Part shown: piece after piece, positions 1-7,673 of the stretch
Position numbering within the stretch: position 1 is the first letter of the stretch
Layout: every line of letters starts with the position of its first letter
Source of the DNA: Ochromonadaceae sp. CCMP2298
Taxonomy: Eukaryota > Sar > Synurophyceae > Ochromonadales > Ochromonadaceae
DNA length: 11,932 nucleotides
Reading direction: 5' to 3'
NCBI GenBank assembly: GCA_026770595.1
Contig: MU633632.1
Coordinates: 22,388 to 34,319 of the forward strand
The notes under the pieces: model-generated
What the model saw: only the letters and a program-made list of their open reading frames with translations
What the model was told of the DNA's origin: nothing
Databases searched by the model: none
Made by a program: the position numbers and the translations under genes

Positions 1-1014
1 TGCCAGCATCCCCTGCACCACCTGGGTTTAATAGGTAGTTGTAGTTGTAGTAGTAGTTGTAGTAGTAGTCGTAGTAGTATAAAGGGAGTGGGTTAAATAG
101 GTAGGGGAGACAGGTTGGATAATCGAATGCACCTCTTAAATACGTATTAAACCCCCTCTTAATATGCACACATATGTATTAAACCCACCTGTACGCTGTT
201 CCACTCCGGTCTGTAGGAGAGGTCGAGACAGCGGGCCCGCACCCAGGGGGAGGTGATGCGCTCGGGGTGCTTGGCGTGGATAAACAGCTGCGCGCGGTAG
301 GGGCGGGGTGTGTGGGTGTGGGCGGGTGTGGGTGTGTGGGTGCTACCGGTCCCCTCCTTTCTTTCAATCCCTGCCTCCTTGCCTTGCTCTCCTCCCTCCA
401 CACCATCCCCCTGCCCCTGCCCCTCCCGAATACCCCCCACCTCGCCCCCCTGCCCCTCCTCCAGCCGCCCCCCCTGCTCCTGCCCCTCCTCCTCCCCCTC
501 CCCCCTCCCCTCCTCAATCCAGCTCCTCCATATCTGCTCGTGATGCAGAGTGTCAACGATCACCAAGCAGATAGCGATCGTGCACTGTCCCTGCCCCTGC
601 TGCCCCTGCCCCTGCTGTCCCTGCTGCCCCTGCCCCTGCTGTCCCTGCCCCTGTGGGTCTTCCGAGGGCCAGTGCTTGGGACGCAGGGGCAACAAACCCT
701 GCCTGGGAGGGAAAGAGGGAGTTCGGGGGGTTTACGGAGGAGAGGGAAGAAGGGCGTTAGGGGAGAGTGACAGAGACACACGGTTGGAGGGTTGCAGAAT
801 ACAACAGCAGCGTTGCGGAGTAGCGGGATTGCAGGGGTGCTTACTGCCTCTTCTGGAACAGCTTGGAGACCTTCTCTGCCACAGATGTTCCCGGGAGCTT
901 CGCCGCTGTGTTGCCACTGTTATCGTTGCTTTCTGGCTCGAATATCAGCGGGGGGTGGGTGCCCTTGGAGGAGTAGAGAGCCGCCATTTCCATTAAAGTG
1001 AGCTTGCCCGCCAT
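1..1014 (-). CDS. Core-2/I-branching glycosyltransferase-like protein, 5' part (4 exons, runs off left edge)
   Basis: Reconstructed by splice phase. Exon 1 is 1014-845 (ATG at 1014), donor GTAAGC at 844. Exon 2 is 702-441, after the acceptor TTTCCCTCCCAG; the codon CA|G is restored. Exon 3 is 287-189, donor GTGGGT. Exon 4 is 21-1, after ACCCAG, and continues beyond the window. About 184 residues are visible. Residues ~98-122 read TIAICLVIVDTLHHEQIWRS, then a Gly/Glu-rich linker; exon 3 reads LFIHAKHPERITSPWV ... YRPEWNSVQ, joined to VVQGMLA in exon 4. The order 'LHHExxW', 'xxIHAK', 'xEWxSVxVVxxML' is what I remember of Branch-domain (GT14-type, core-2/I-branching GlcNAc transferase) proteins, Golgi enzymes that add sugars to glycans. 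The catalytic part lies off-window. Exon 2 has a Gln/Gly repeat from the minisatellite at 588-653. The family is a memory-based inference; the exon structure is better supported, because all three junctions keep frame. Exon 1 (MAGKLTLMEMAALYSS...) matches nothing I know. Confidence 0.55.
34..80. repeat. GTA/GTT trinucleotide repeat in the third glycosyltransferase intron
   Basis: Imperfect (GTA)n with GTT and GTC variants. It fills much of the 167-nt intron (22-188 on the minus strand), where it reads as TAC/AAC repeats just before the acceptor at 22, so it also supplies a pyrimidine-rich stretch. Confidence 0.85.
288..440 (-). other. Probable second intron of the glycosyltransferase gene, frame-open
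   Basis: Minus-strand GTGGGG (440-435) to CGCGCAG (acceptor AG at 289-288), 153 nt. The length is a multiple of three and the frame has no stop, so both the spliced and retained forms stay in frame. Retention would add about 51 Gly/Glu/Thr/Pro-rich residues between the HHEQIW and FIHAK blocks. A family member would normally have only a short spacer here, which favours splicing. Confidence 0.5.
357..512. repeat. C-rich / G-rich strand-asymmetric tract
   Basis: Nearly pure C with T on the plus strand (runs such as CCCCTCCTCC and CCCCTGCCCCTG). On the minus strand it is purine-rich and overlaps the end of glycosyltransferase exon 2 and its second intron, where it encodes EGRGEGEEEGQEQ-like residues. 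Low complexity makes reading frames here unreliable. Confidence 0.7.
588..653. repeat. CCCCTGCTGTCCCTG minisatellite (coding, Gln/Gly repeat)
   Basis: Interleaved 6- and 9-base units of CCCCTG and CTGTCCCTG. On the minus strand it is translated within glycosyltransferase exon 2 as a GQGQQ repeat just upstream of the TIAICLV block. Every unit is a multiple of three, so changes in copy number would keep the frame. Confidence 0.8.
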
Positions 1015-1442
1015 CGTCCTGTCCTTTCTCTGCTGTTTCTCTGCTGTGTTTTTCCTCCTCTCCTGTCCTCTCCTCTCTCTGTCCTTTCTCTCGTCCTTTC
1101 CAAGCACGAGACAGGGAGTGCACCGCTCTCGCTGCTTCACGGCGTTGATAGCTACAACACTGATCGATACAGCACTGGATCGATTCGACAAGTGCAAGCA
1201 CAGAGAAATGCGTCCGCTGCCGAGAACAGAGGGAGCACGCGAAGAGAAGAAAAATGCTGTTGCCCAATGAGGTAGACGCAACAATAATTCGCTTTGTCCG
1301 TGCAACCATAATTCGCCTCTTAAGTCTGGGCTGCAAAAATCGGACCTGACCTATGGAATTCGGGAAAAAAGTCCCATATTTTTTCAGAGCACAGTGCTGT
1401 TGAATTTAAAAGCACGCCGTCGAGCCTCTTGATCAGCATTCG
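1015..1442. promoter_or_regulatory. Intergenic region between divergent genes (left half)
   Basis: This lies upstream of the glycosyltransferase ATG (minus) and leads toward the thioesterase gene (plus). 1015-1100 is a pyrimidine tract on the plus strand, so it would be a purine-rich 5' UTR for the minus gene. Two 15-base near-repeats, GCAACAATAATTCGC (1278-1292) and GCAACCATAATTCGC (1302-1316), sit 24 bp apart. No convincing coding region is seen; reading frames here lack motifs. Confidence 0.4.
1278..1316. promoter_or_regulatory. Paired GCAACNATAATTCGC elements
   Basis: Two 15-mers differing at one base, spaced 24 bp start to start, in a divergent promoter region. The first, with its left flank GGTAG, recurs in reverse complement at 9394-9413, in the other divergent intergenic region of the window. 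A transcription-factor site is possible; this is inference only. Confidence 0.35.
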
Positions 1443-1786
1443 TGGCGCCTCTGCTGGTGCGCAGGCAGAATCTCCCGCCGGCAGTGCCCGTATTGCACTC
1501 GACCGATCGTGCCGTCGCGCAGCTGCAGCTCAATCCCTCCTGCTCGCAGCTTGTCCCGTACAGCGAAGAAGGTACTGGTCGAATCTCCAGCCGACAGCGA
1601 AGAAGGTAGGCACTCTACTGTGGCGCCTCTGCTGGTGCGCAGGCAGAATCTCCCGCCGGCAGTGCCCGTATTGCACTCGACCGATCGTGCCGTCGCGCAG
1701 CTGCAGCTCAATCCCTCCTGCTCGCAGCTTGTCCCGTACAGCGAAGAAGGTACTGGTCGATTCTCCAGCCGACAGCGAAGAAGGTA
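1443..1786. repeat. Tandem direct duplication, 178-bp period, two copies
   Basis: 1443-1608 repeats as 1621-1786. I find a single mismatch (A/T in GGTCGA[A/T]TCTCC), so the duplication is recent. Each copy has an internal short repeat, CAGCGAAGAAGGTA, occurring twice. Both strands stay open over much of it, but I see no family motif. It sits 270-610 bp upstream of the thioesterase ATG. The AAGGTAAGC at its right end could be a 5' UTR splice donor (possible acceptor near 1909, TTTTTGCAG). Confidence 0.9.
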
Positions 1787-2057
1787 AGCAACACGGCATC
1801 GAAGCCACCGAAGCCACGGAAGAGCAACTGCCAGTCTCTGATTTTGTTGGCGATCGAGCCGTTTCGAGTCCCTGGCCCGAAATGGGAATCCCTGGCCCGA
1901 TTTTTGCAGCCGCAGACTTCTTCCTCGCTTCGTCAGGATTCCGATCTCCACTGCTTGCCCAGCACAGATGTGGATCGCAGCCGTTCTATCTGGCTGTTAA
2001 GTAGATTCTAGAGTTCGAGCCGAGCCACATTCAAGGGCCACGCCACCGGATCCAAAA
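1787..2057 (+). promoter_or_regulatory. Leader region upstream of the thioesterase gene
   Basis: No convincing reading frame. It contains a short internal repeat, TCCCTGGCCCGA (about 1868 and 1889). The most likely content is 5' UTR and core promoter; no TATA box stands out. Confidence 0.3.
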
Positions 2058-5000
2058 ATGAGCACTCTTGCGCTCTGCGCGGTGTTGCTGAGCGTGCTCC
2101 GGCTCGCCTCGGGCTTCCGCCCCCTGCCCCTGTCTAGCCGTGGGATCGACTCCTACCTGGCCGTGGGATCGGATACCCTCTTGAAGGAGGTGGAGGTAGG
2201 AGCGCCGGCCAAGGTGGTGGGTTTTGAGAACATCGTACCCATCGAGGAAGCGGAGATAATGACCCCTAAGAAATCTCTTATCATAGACATCAGCCACCTC
2301 TTAGTGGAGCCCAGGGTGTCCCTGGGCACCTCCCTATTGGCTGATCGGGACAAGATTCGCTCAGGCTGGTCCAAGGCGCTAGTCAAGAAGTGCCTGCCTC
2401 TGACCTCTGACCTGATCAACAGCCGCCGCTCCTACGACAACCTAGAGGTGGGGTTTTAACCGATATCTACCTTATTGCTGTCTTTTTACCTATATCTGCT
2501 AGACTATAATCGTCTTGTAACCTCTACCCTATGACCGTCCTGTAACCTCTCATCACTACTTTATTGCTGTCTGTTAACCACACTACTTCTATAGGTCGGC
2601 TACTCGCTGCAGCAGCCCCCACAGGTCTGCGATGAGTACCCCCAGGGCAGGCGACGCGTGGACGACTCATGGCTGGAGCTGGTCATACCCTTCGCTGGTA
2701 ATACACTATACCTATACTATGTGCTATACTATACCCTATACAAGTACTATGTACTTTATACTATATACTATACCTATACTATGTGCTATACTATACCCTA
2801 TACCTATACTATATACTATACCCTATACCTATACTATGTACTATACTCTATTATTTTAACCCCCACTACTCTACTGCCTACACGCACACAGACCAGGAGA
2901 GCCTCAGGGACAGCATGTGCAGGCCAGACGGCAAGACGGTACGCACTGTGTAGAATATCCGACTATAGTATAAGGAGTATAGTGTGTAGGGGATAGGGGA
3001 TAGGGGACAGCATGTGCAGGCCAGACGGCAAAACGGTACGTGACGTCCTTGTTTCCCTGACCTCTGCTGTCTTCTAACCTCTCTCCACCACCCCTAAAAC
3101 TGTCATTTAACCTATCTCCACTACCCTATTAATGTCTTTTAACCTCCACTACTTTATTACTGTCTTTAAACCTCTCTACTCTCCTCTCTACTCTACTGCA
3201 TAGGTGCGGTATGGGCGGCTCTTCGAGCTACTCGACGCACTTGCAGGCGACGTGGCCTACCGCCACTGCGGCGGGTGTCAGGTACGTGATCCTATGCTGC
3301 TATGCTCCTATACTCCTATACTCCTATACTCCTATACTCCTATACTCCTATACTCCTTTACTCCTATACCCATATGTACCTATGATCCTATGATCCTATG
3401 CTCCTATACTCCTATTGATGATGGTACAATTGCAAGTCTTATACTGCTATATACGATCTGGCACTATTTATGGTCCTCTTATCCGATTATACTATATTTA
3501 CTTACATTTCCAAACAATCATATTGTCTTACCATCCCATCATCTTATCATCTTATCATCTTATCATCTCATCATCTTATCATCTCATGTAACAAATACGT
3601 TACAAATACGTTACAAATACGCAAATACGTAACGAATATCATCAGGCCAACCTCACGATAGTGACCGCCTCCGTCGATGGGTTCTGCAACTTCCACCCCA
3701 TAGGTGAGTCCGCCCCCCACCCACCCCCACGTACACACACCTCCACCACCACCACCACAACCACCACGTCACCCCCCCAACACTCCAACATACTGGCGAA
3801 ACCTCACCGGTACCCTTCCATTCTCCATTATTACTCCCCTCATTTTAGTACGTATAAAATCTATTATATTACACCTACTAACACATTTTATTACTAACAC
3901 CTACTACCTACCACCTACCACCTCTCGAATCCTTATCCTTTACCCTTTACCCTATACCCTATTCCCTATTCCCTATTCCCTATTCCCTATACCCTATACC
4001 CTATACCCTATACCCTATACCCTATACCCTATACCCTATACCCTATACCCTATACCCTATACCCTATACCCTTTACCCTTTATCCTATACCCTTAAACAG
4101 ATGTGCTGCATAATATAAAAATGCAGGGGTATATAACCTACGTGGGCAGCAGCAGCATAGAGGTTGCGATTGACATAGTGCAGATGTGCGAGGGGGGGCT
4201 GGTACGTGACTACTGCATGTTGCTATGCTGCTATGATGCTGTGCTGCTATGCTGCTATGCTGCTATGCTGCTATGCTCCTGTTCTGGTAATATTGATGGT
4301 CTTATTATACAATTATACAATTATACAATTATCCTATTGTCCTATTGTCCTTTTGTCTTATATATCCTATCATCCTATCATCCTATCATCCCATCATCTT
4401 ATCATCCACCTATACACCTATACACCTATACACCTACACACCTGTCCCATCATCCCATCTTACATGCAGATCTGTAGTATCATCTGTATTAATAATCTAT
4501 CATATTATCATCTTACTATCCACCTATCCACCTATCCACCTATCCTATCATCCCATCATCCTATCATCTTACCATCCTAACCACCTATCCACCTGTGCCA
4601 TCATCCTATCATCCTATCATCCTATCATCCTATCATCCTAACCAATCCACCTGTGCCATCATCCCATCCTACACATAGATCTGCGACGAGCAGAAGGTCC
4701 TCGCCAAGACCAACTTCATCATGGTGGCTAGGGACGGGAATAAGTCCCTAAAAGTGCCCGGCCTGCTCTTGGCCAACCAGCAGGCCAGAGACATTTTCGA
4801 ATCGGGGGCAGAGCGCGCGAAAAACAGGAGGGTGCGGGCGCAGCAGTCGCTGAGTGTCTCGCCCCCCCGGGCAGAGGAGGTGGATTTAATACATAACTTG
4901 ATGCTGAGGGGTGTGGGGGGTGCGGGGGTGGGTGTGGGAGGTGTGGGTGTGGGTGTGGGTATAGGCGTGGGTGTAGAGGGGCAGTCCATGGCATCTACTG

Positions 5001-5894
5001 TATTCAAGTCATCGCAGCTTATGCAATCCCAGAACCGTAACGTGCACGGCAAGATATTCGGGGGCTACATTATGCGAAAAAGCTTCGAAATCGCGTACGT
5101 TTCGGTGACGCTGTTTTGCCGAGAGGACTACCCGCAGCTGATGTTCGTGGACGATATACAGGTACTTAACCTGTATATATATATACTATACATATATATA
5201 TATGTGTATGTCTAGGTATCTGTCTATGTATTTGTCTATGAATGTATGTATTAAGACTACCCGCAAATGATGTTTGTAGATGATATACAGGTACCTTTCT
5301 ATGTTTATCTATGTGTATATATACGTGATGTCCCTATATCTATATATATATGTATCTGTTTATGTCTATCTATGTCAATCTATGTCAGAATGTGTATTTC
5401 CCCCTCTCCATATTTGAATATCCCCTTATATCCCCCTTATACCCCCCTCTCCTAAAACCCTAAAACCCTATATCCCATAGTTTCTAAAACCCATAAATGT
5501 GGGCTCGGTGGCGGAGTTCTCTGCGACCGTAACGTACAGCCGGGACAGCCACGTGGTGGTGAGGGTGGTGGCCGTGACGATTGACCCGATATCGGGACTT
5601 AAGGTCAAGACCAACGTGCTCAACCTTATATTCAAGTCCAAAGAGCCTCACCCCCCTACCCGCAACCCTACCCCCAACACCGGTACAAGCCCTACGATCC
5701 CTACGACCGTATATACCATTGCGGCGGACCCCATGAACACCGCGGCGGACCCCAAGGGGTCGGTGCAGGTGGGGTACGTGACCCACAAAGTGCTGCCCTC
5801 TACGTACGACGAGGTGATGCTGTATCTGGAGGGGAAGAGGTCGTTGGATGCCTTTCTGGGCAACAGCTGTGGGAAGGGCAGGTGCGCCATTTAG
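2058..5894 (+). CDS. Acyl-CoA thioesterase, ACOT9/BFIT-type double hotdog (8 exons, complete)
   Basis: Hydrolyses acyl-CoA to free acid and CoA. Exons: 2058-2447, 2595-2697, 2892-2938, 3204-3281, 3646-3703, 4101-4201, 4679-5161, 5481-5894 (stop TAG). All introns are GT..AG and all seven junctions keep frame, giving 557 aa. Residues 1-~20 form a hydrophobic leader (MSTLALCAVLLSVLRLASG) followed by FRPLP, which resembles the signal-plus-transit leaders of secondary-plastid algae; the location is inferred. Hotdog 1 includes DDSWLELVIPFA, VRYGRLFELLDALAGDVAYR (~181-200), GYITYVGSSSIEV and NFIMVARDG. Hotdog 2 includes QNRNVHGKIFGGYIMRKSFE (~377-396), FVDDIQFLKPINVGS and YDEVMLYLEGKR. This order matches animal ACOT9. 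Oddities: a Gly-Val run (~337-360) in the linker and a ~40-residue Pro/Thr/Ala insertion before YDEVMLYLEG. It is divergent with the glycosyltransferase and convergent with the ankyrin gene. Confidence 0.9.
2448..2594 (+). other. Thioesterase intron 1
   Basis: GTGGGG..TATAG, 147 nt, phase 0. Contains a 26-mer, 2554-2579 (CACTACTTTATTGCTGTCTG then TTAACC), matched 23/26 in intron 3 at 3147-3172, plus other degenerate TTATTGCTGTCT..ACCT copies. The TTAACC ends could serve as branch-point-like sites. Confidence 0.85.
2698..2891 (+). repeat. Thioesterase intron 2, CTATAC-rich repeat
   Basis: GTAATA..CACACAG, 194 nt, phase 1. Positions 2703-2855 are built from CTATAC/CTATGT/CCCTATAC units with almost no G on the coding strand. 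Apparent reading frames of Tyr/Ile/Pro/Leu here are repeat artefacts. Confidence 0.85.
3004..3040 (+). repeat. Second copy of thioesterase exon 3 3' end with its donor
   Basis: 37 bases, GGGACAGC...ACGGTACG, copy 2907-2943 with one mismatch (AAG to AAA, synonymous Lys), 97 bp downstream inside intron 3 (2939-3203). It includes the exon's GTACG donor. Spliced from exon 2 through the AG at 3002-3003, it would keep frame (A-GDSMCRPDGKT in place of A-DQESLRDSMCRPDGKT), but the sequence before that AG is purine-rich, so the acceptor is weak. Confidence 0.9.
3282..3645 (+). repeat. Thioesterase intron 4, CTCCTATA and CATCTTAT arrays
   Basis: GTACGT..ATCAG, 364 nt, phase 0. About 3305-3370 is an 8-base CTCCTATA tandem array. 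3535-3585 is a CATCTTAT array. 3588-3630 holds ACAAATACGTT-like repeats. All are G-poor on the coding strand. Confidence 0.85.
3704..4100 (+). repeat. Thioesterase intron 5, CCCTATA heptamer array
   Basis: GTGAGT..AAACAG, 397 nt, phase 1. A CCACCA-rich start (3715-3780) is followed at 3941-4093 by CCCTATA/CCCTATT/CCCTTTA heptamers. The complement, TATAGGG, resembles plant/algal telomere repeats, but the position inside a spliced intron argues for ordinary repeat growth. Confidence 0.85.
4202..4678 (+). repeat. Thioesterase intron 6, TGCTATGC and CATCCTAT arrays
   Basis: GTACGT..ACATAG, 477 nt, phase 0. A GCTGCTATG array lies at 4211-4277, then AATTATAC repeats near 4308-4330, then long CATCCTAT / CACCTATC arrays from about 4365 to 4660. 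Open frames here consist of Ile/Leu/Ser/Tyr/Pro runs and are not genes. Confidence 0.85.
4907..4978 (+). repeat. In-frame GTGGGT repeat coding Gly-Val
   Basis: Repeats of GGTGTG/GGTGTGGGT inside thioesterase exon 7 translate to RGVGGAGVGVGGVGVGVGIG and on to VGVEG, between the two hotdog domains, where a flexible linker can tolerate it. The repeat is G/T-rich, unlike the C/T/A-rich intron repeats on the same strand. Confidence 0.85.
5162..5480 (+). repeat. Thioesterase intron 7, TATATA/TATGTC repeats
   Basis: GTACTT..CCCATAG, 319 nt, phase 0. Contains TATATA and TCTATGTAT-like arrays, a copied exon end (5255-5294), and near the acceptor CCTAAAACCCTAAAACCCTA (5452-5471), two units of a telomere-like CCCTAAAA. 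Confidence 0.85.
5255..5294 (+). repeat. Second copy of thioesterase exon 7 3' end with its donor
   Basis: 36 exon bases plus GTAC, copied from 5126-5165 and placed 129 bp downstream. Five differences: four synonymous third-position changes (CAG/CAA, TTC/TTT, GTG/GTA, GAC/GAT) and one conservative Leu to Met. The copy encodes DYPQMMFVDDIQ. Reading through from exon 7 meets TAG at 5213, and use as a cassette from the AG at 5254-5255 would shift the frame, so productive use is unclear. Confidence 0.9.
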
Positions 5895-5908
5895 GCGGGT
5901 ACATAGCC

Positions 5909-6025
5909 AACTTGGAGGTATATAGGGTATATAGGGAGGTGTATAGGTAGCCAATTAGGAGGTATATAGGGTATATAGGGAGGTGTATAGGATGCCAATT
6001 AGGAGGTATATAGGTGCCAATTAGG
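5909..6025. repeat. 44-bp tandem repeat in the thioesterase 3' region
   Basis: Units AA[C/T]T[T/A]GGAGGTATATAGGG...AGGTGTATAGG(T)AGCC at 5909-5952 and 5953-5996, a shortened unit at 5997-6018, and the start of a fourth. The internal GGTATATAGG motif is itself repeated. It starts 14 bp after the stop codon and so probably lies in the 3' UTR. Confidence 0.85.
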
Positions 6026-6107
6026 TATTCAGGCGTAAATTAGAGATATAGACCTTTAGAGTTACACAGAAGAGAGGCACAAGCGCATGTAACCAGTGTA
6101 TAATACA

Positions 6108-6113
6108 AATAAA
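6108..6113 (+). terminator. Candidate AATAAA polyadenylation signal
   Basis: AATAAA about 214 bases after the thioesterase stop; a TGTAA (6088-6092), the green-algal type, lies just upstream. Which of them works depends on the lineage. Confidence 0.3.
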
Positions 6114-6272
6114 ACAATTCACGTAAAAGAGGAAGAGCTTGGTCTAAATCAGTAGATGAAGTTATCAGAGTATGTTACCTAGATGAAGTTGCTGTATGTC
6201 ACCTGGTGCCATAGCCTCACAGTATCTCAGAGCAGGTAGAGTAGTTGGGCAAAGCACGAGAACAGTATTAAA

Positions 6273-6318
6273 ACAGCAGCAGCAGCAGAGCAGCAGCAGA
6301 GCAGCAGCAGAGCAACAG
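6273..6318. repeat. CAG/GCAGCAGCAGA repeat
   Basis: ACAGCAGCAGCAGCAGAGCA followed by further 11-12-base GCAGCAGCAGA units between the two convergent genes. Confidence 0.8.
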
Positions 6319-6428
6319 TAGCTCAGCGGTGGGTTCTAATCAGACGTGCCCCCCTGTGAACAGGTAGTCAACTACAGCCCCCCTTCCCCTTCCCATCCCT
6401 CCCATCCCTCCTCTCCCATCTGTCCCCC

Positions 6429-7500
6429 CTATCCCACCTGTCCCACCTCTCCCCACTCCTGCACTGCTGCGGTACCAAAGTGCTCACTGGCCAGCTGGCG
6501 AGTCTCTGCGCTGCAGGGGCAGGGCGGCTGTTGCTGCAGCAGCCACCGCAGCACATCCCAGTGGTCGTTATCTGCAGCGTCCGTGCAGACGTCTTCATCC
6601 CAAGGGCAAGGAGGGTCCTGGGCCCTCAGCCACTGCAGCGTCTCCAATTTCCCCCTGTCTGCTGCTGCACCGCACACATCGCTGTCCCAGGGGCAAGGAG
6701 GGTGCAGGCCCCGTAGGTACTGCAGCATCTCCACGTCGCCATTCTCGGCCGCTGCATTGCAGAGATTCACATCCCAGGGAGCGGGAGGATCCTGCGCCCG
6801 TAGCCAGCGCACCACATCCATCTGCCCGTGTCTCGCGGCGCTCCGAGAGGCATAAACGTCCCACTCACAGGGGGGCTGCTGCGCCCTCAGCCACTGCACC
6901 GTCTCCAGCTGCCCGGCCCCAGCAGCAGCCACCAGCGTCCCCGGTCCCCGCGGGCAGGGCGGCGTCTGGTTCTGCAGCCACTGCAATAGCTCGATGTGCC
7001 CGCCCCTGGCAGCTCCCCCGGATGTCCTAGCGTCCCACGGGCAGGGAGGCGTCTGCCCCCGCATCCATCGCAGCACGTCCAGCTGACCCCCACTCGCCGC
7101 CGCCGCGCACGAGTTTATGCTCCAGGGGCAGGGAGGCTCCTGCGCGCGTAGCCACTGCACCACCTGCAGATGCCCTCCCCTTGCCGCTGCCGATACAGTC
7201 CCCACGCCCCAGGGGCAGGGAGGCTCCTCCGCGCGGCCCCACTGCAGCACCTCCAAATGTCCCCCCCCCCGCGGCGACTTCACACAACTGATCTCTGCTC
7301 CAGGGCATCTCCAGCACCTGCCCAGCCCAGAGGAACAGAGCCAGGGAGGACAGGAAATCTTCCAGGCGCATCTCCTCGCGAGGCACGGTCGCCATGGCGG
7401 CGTGGCAGCTCTTGGAGACCAGGCGCAACTGCGGGTCGCAGGCCGGACCCAGCAGCTCCCGCACATTCTCTAGAATGAATGCGTGCTCCTCCGACAACAT
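6429..7500 (-). pseudogene. F-box-like/ankyrin-repeat protein, left-arm copy with +1 frameshift
   Basis: Starts at ATG 7500 (MLSEEHAFILENVRELLGPA). The segment ~8-40, with DPQLRLVSKSCHAAM, looks like a degenerate F-box. The frame breaks at a run of ten C (7261-7270; G on the coding strand). Removing one base gives 1071 nt, 356 aa, with nine repeats of about 29 residues of the form GGHLxVLQWLRAQxPPCPWD...AAA, ending at TAG 6429-6431. The right-arm copy has GGGGGGAGGG at this place and stays in frame, so the extra base is real loss of function or a sequencing/assembly slip in the homopolymer. Ankyrin repeats bind proteins; an F-box would link to ubiquitin ligase. Both roles are inferred. A 5' UTR intron lies upstream. 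Confidence 0.75.
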
Positions 7501-7517
7501 CGCACGATATCTGGTGT

Positions 7518-7673
7518 CTGCAGTGAGAGAGAGCAGATGAGTAGCTGAAGAGTTGAATCGTCGATGTGAACCAATGTAATGTAATCCAAAAACAAATATA
7601 ACATTAGGTGAGAAGTCAAATGGTAGTGGGCGGATGAGAAAGGAAACAGAGCAGATGCAGCAGATTAATTTAC
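7518..7673 (-). other. 5' UTR intron of the left ankyrin gene
   Basis: Minus-strand donor GCGAG|GTAAATT (7673) and acceptor CTCTCTCACTGCAG (7518), 156 nt, ending 17 bases before the ATG. The same donor and acceptor are preserved in the right arm (11197-11353, 157 nt). Confidence 0.65.

Larger units (their letters stand above)
5895..6428. other. Intergenic region between convergent genes (3' UTRs)
   Basis: No coding region is seen. It holds tandem repeats (5909-6025), a candidate polyadenylation signal (6108) and a CAG repeat (6273-6318), then a pyrimidine tract (6370-6465) that reaches into the ankyrin gene's 3' end. Confidence 0.6.

Noticed and set aside
841-1305. 154-residue minus-strand protein ending in ...LFQKRQ
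   Set aside because: The stop overlaps a GTAAGC donor. Splicing to 702 continues the frame into the glycosyltransferase, and the part upstream of 1014 looks like purine-rich leader.
1555-1600. tRNA-like GGTCGAATC T-arm motif in the duplication
   Set aside because: Only a four-base stem can be drawn and no acceptor or anticodon arm fits.
1429-2004. 191-residue open frame on the plus strand and overlapping minus frames over the duplication
   Set aside because: The length reflects the duplicated GC-rich segment; several frames are open at once and none has a recognisable motif.
2632-2996. Open frames rich in Tyr/Ile/Pro across intron 2
   Set aside because: They arise from CTATAC repeats and the phase-matched exon model explains the region.
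3941-4093. CCCTATA array as telomere or CRISPR-like array
   Set aside because: It has no unique spacers, sits inside a GT..AG intron with matched phases, and the unit is not a standard telomere repeat.
4345-4641. Open frames with Ile/Leu/Ser/Tyr runs in intron 6
   Set aside because: Repeat-derived; no domain, and the flanking exons join in frame without it.
7117-7478. Plus-strand frames opposite the ankyrin gene
   Set aside because: They are antisense shadows of the repeats; the minus strand shows the ankyrin periodicity and its mirror copy keeps the same sense.
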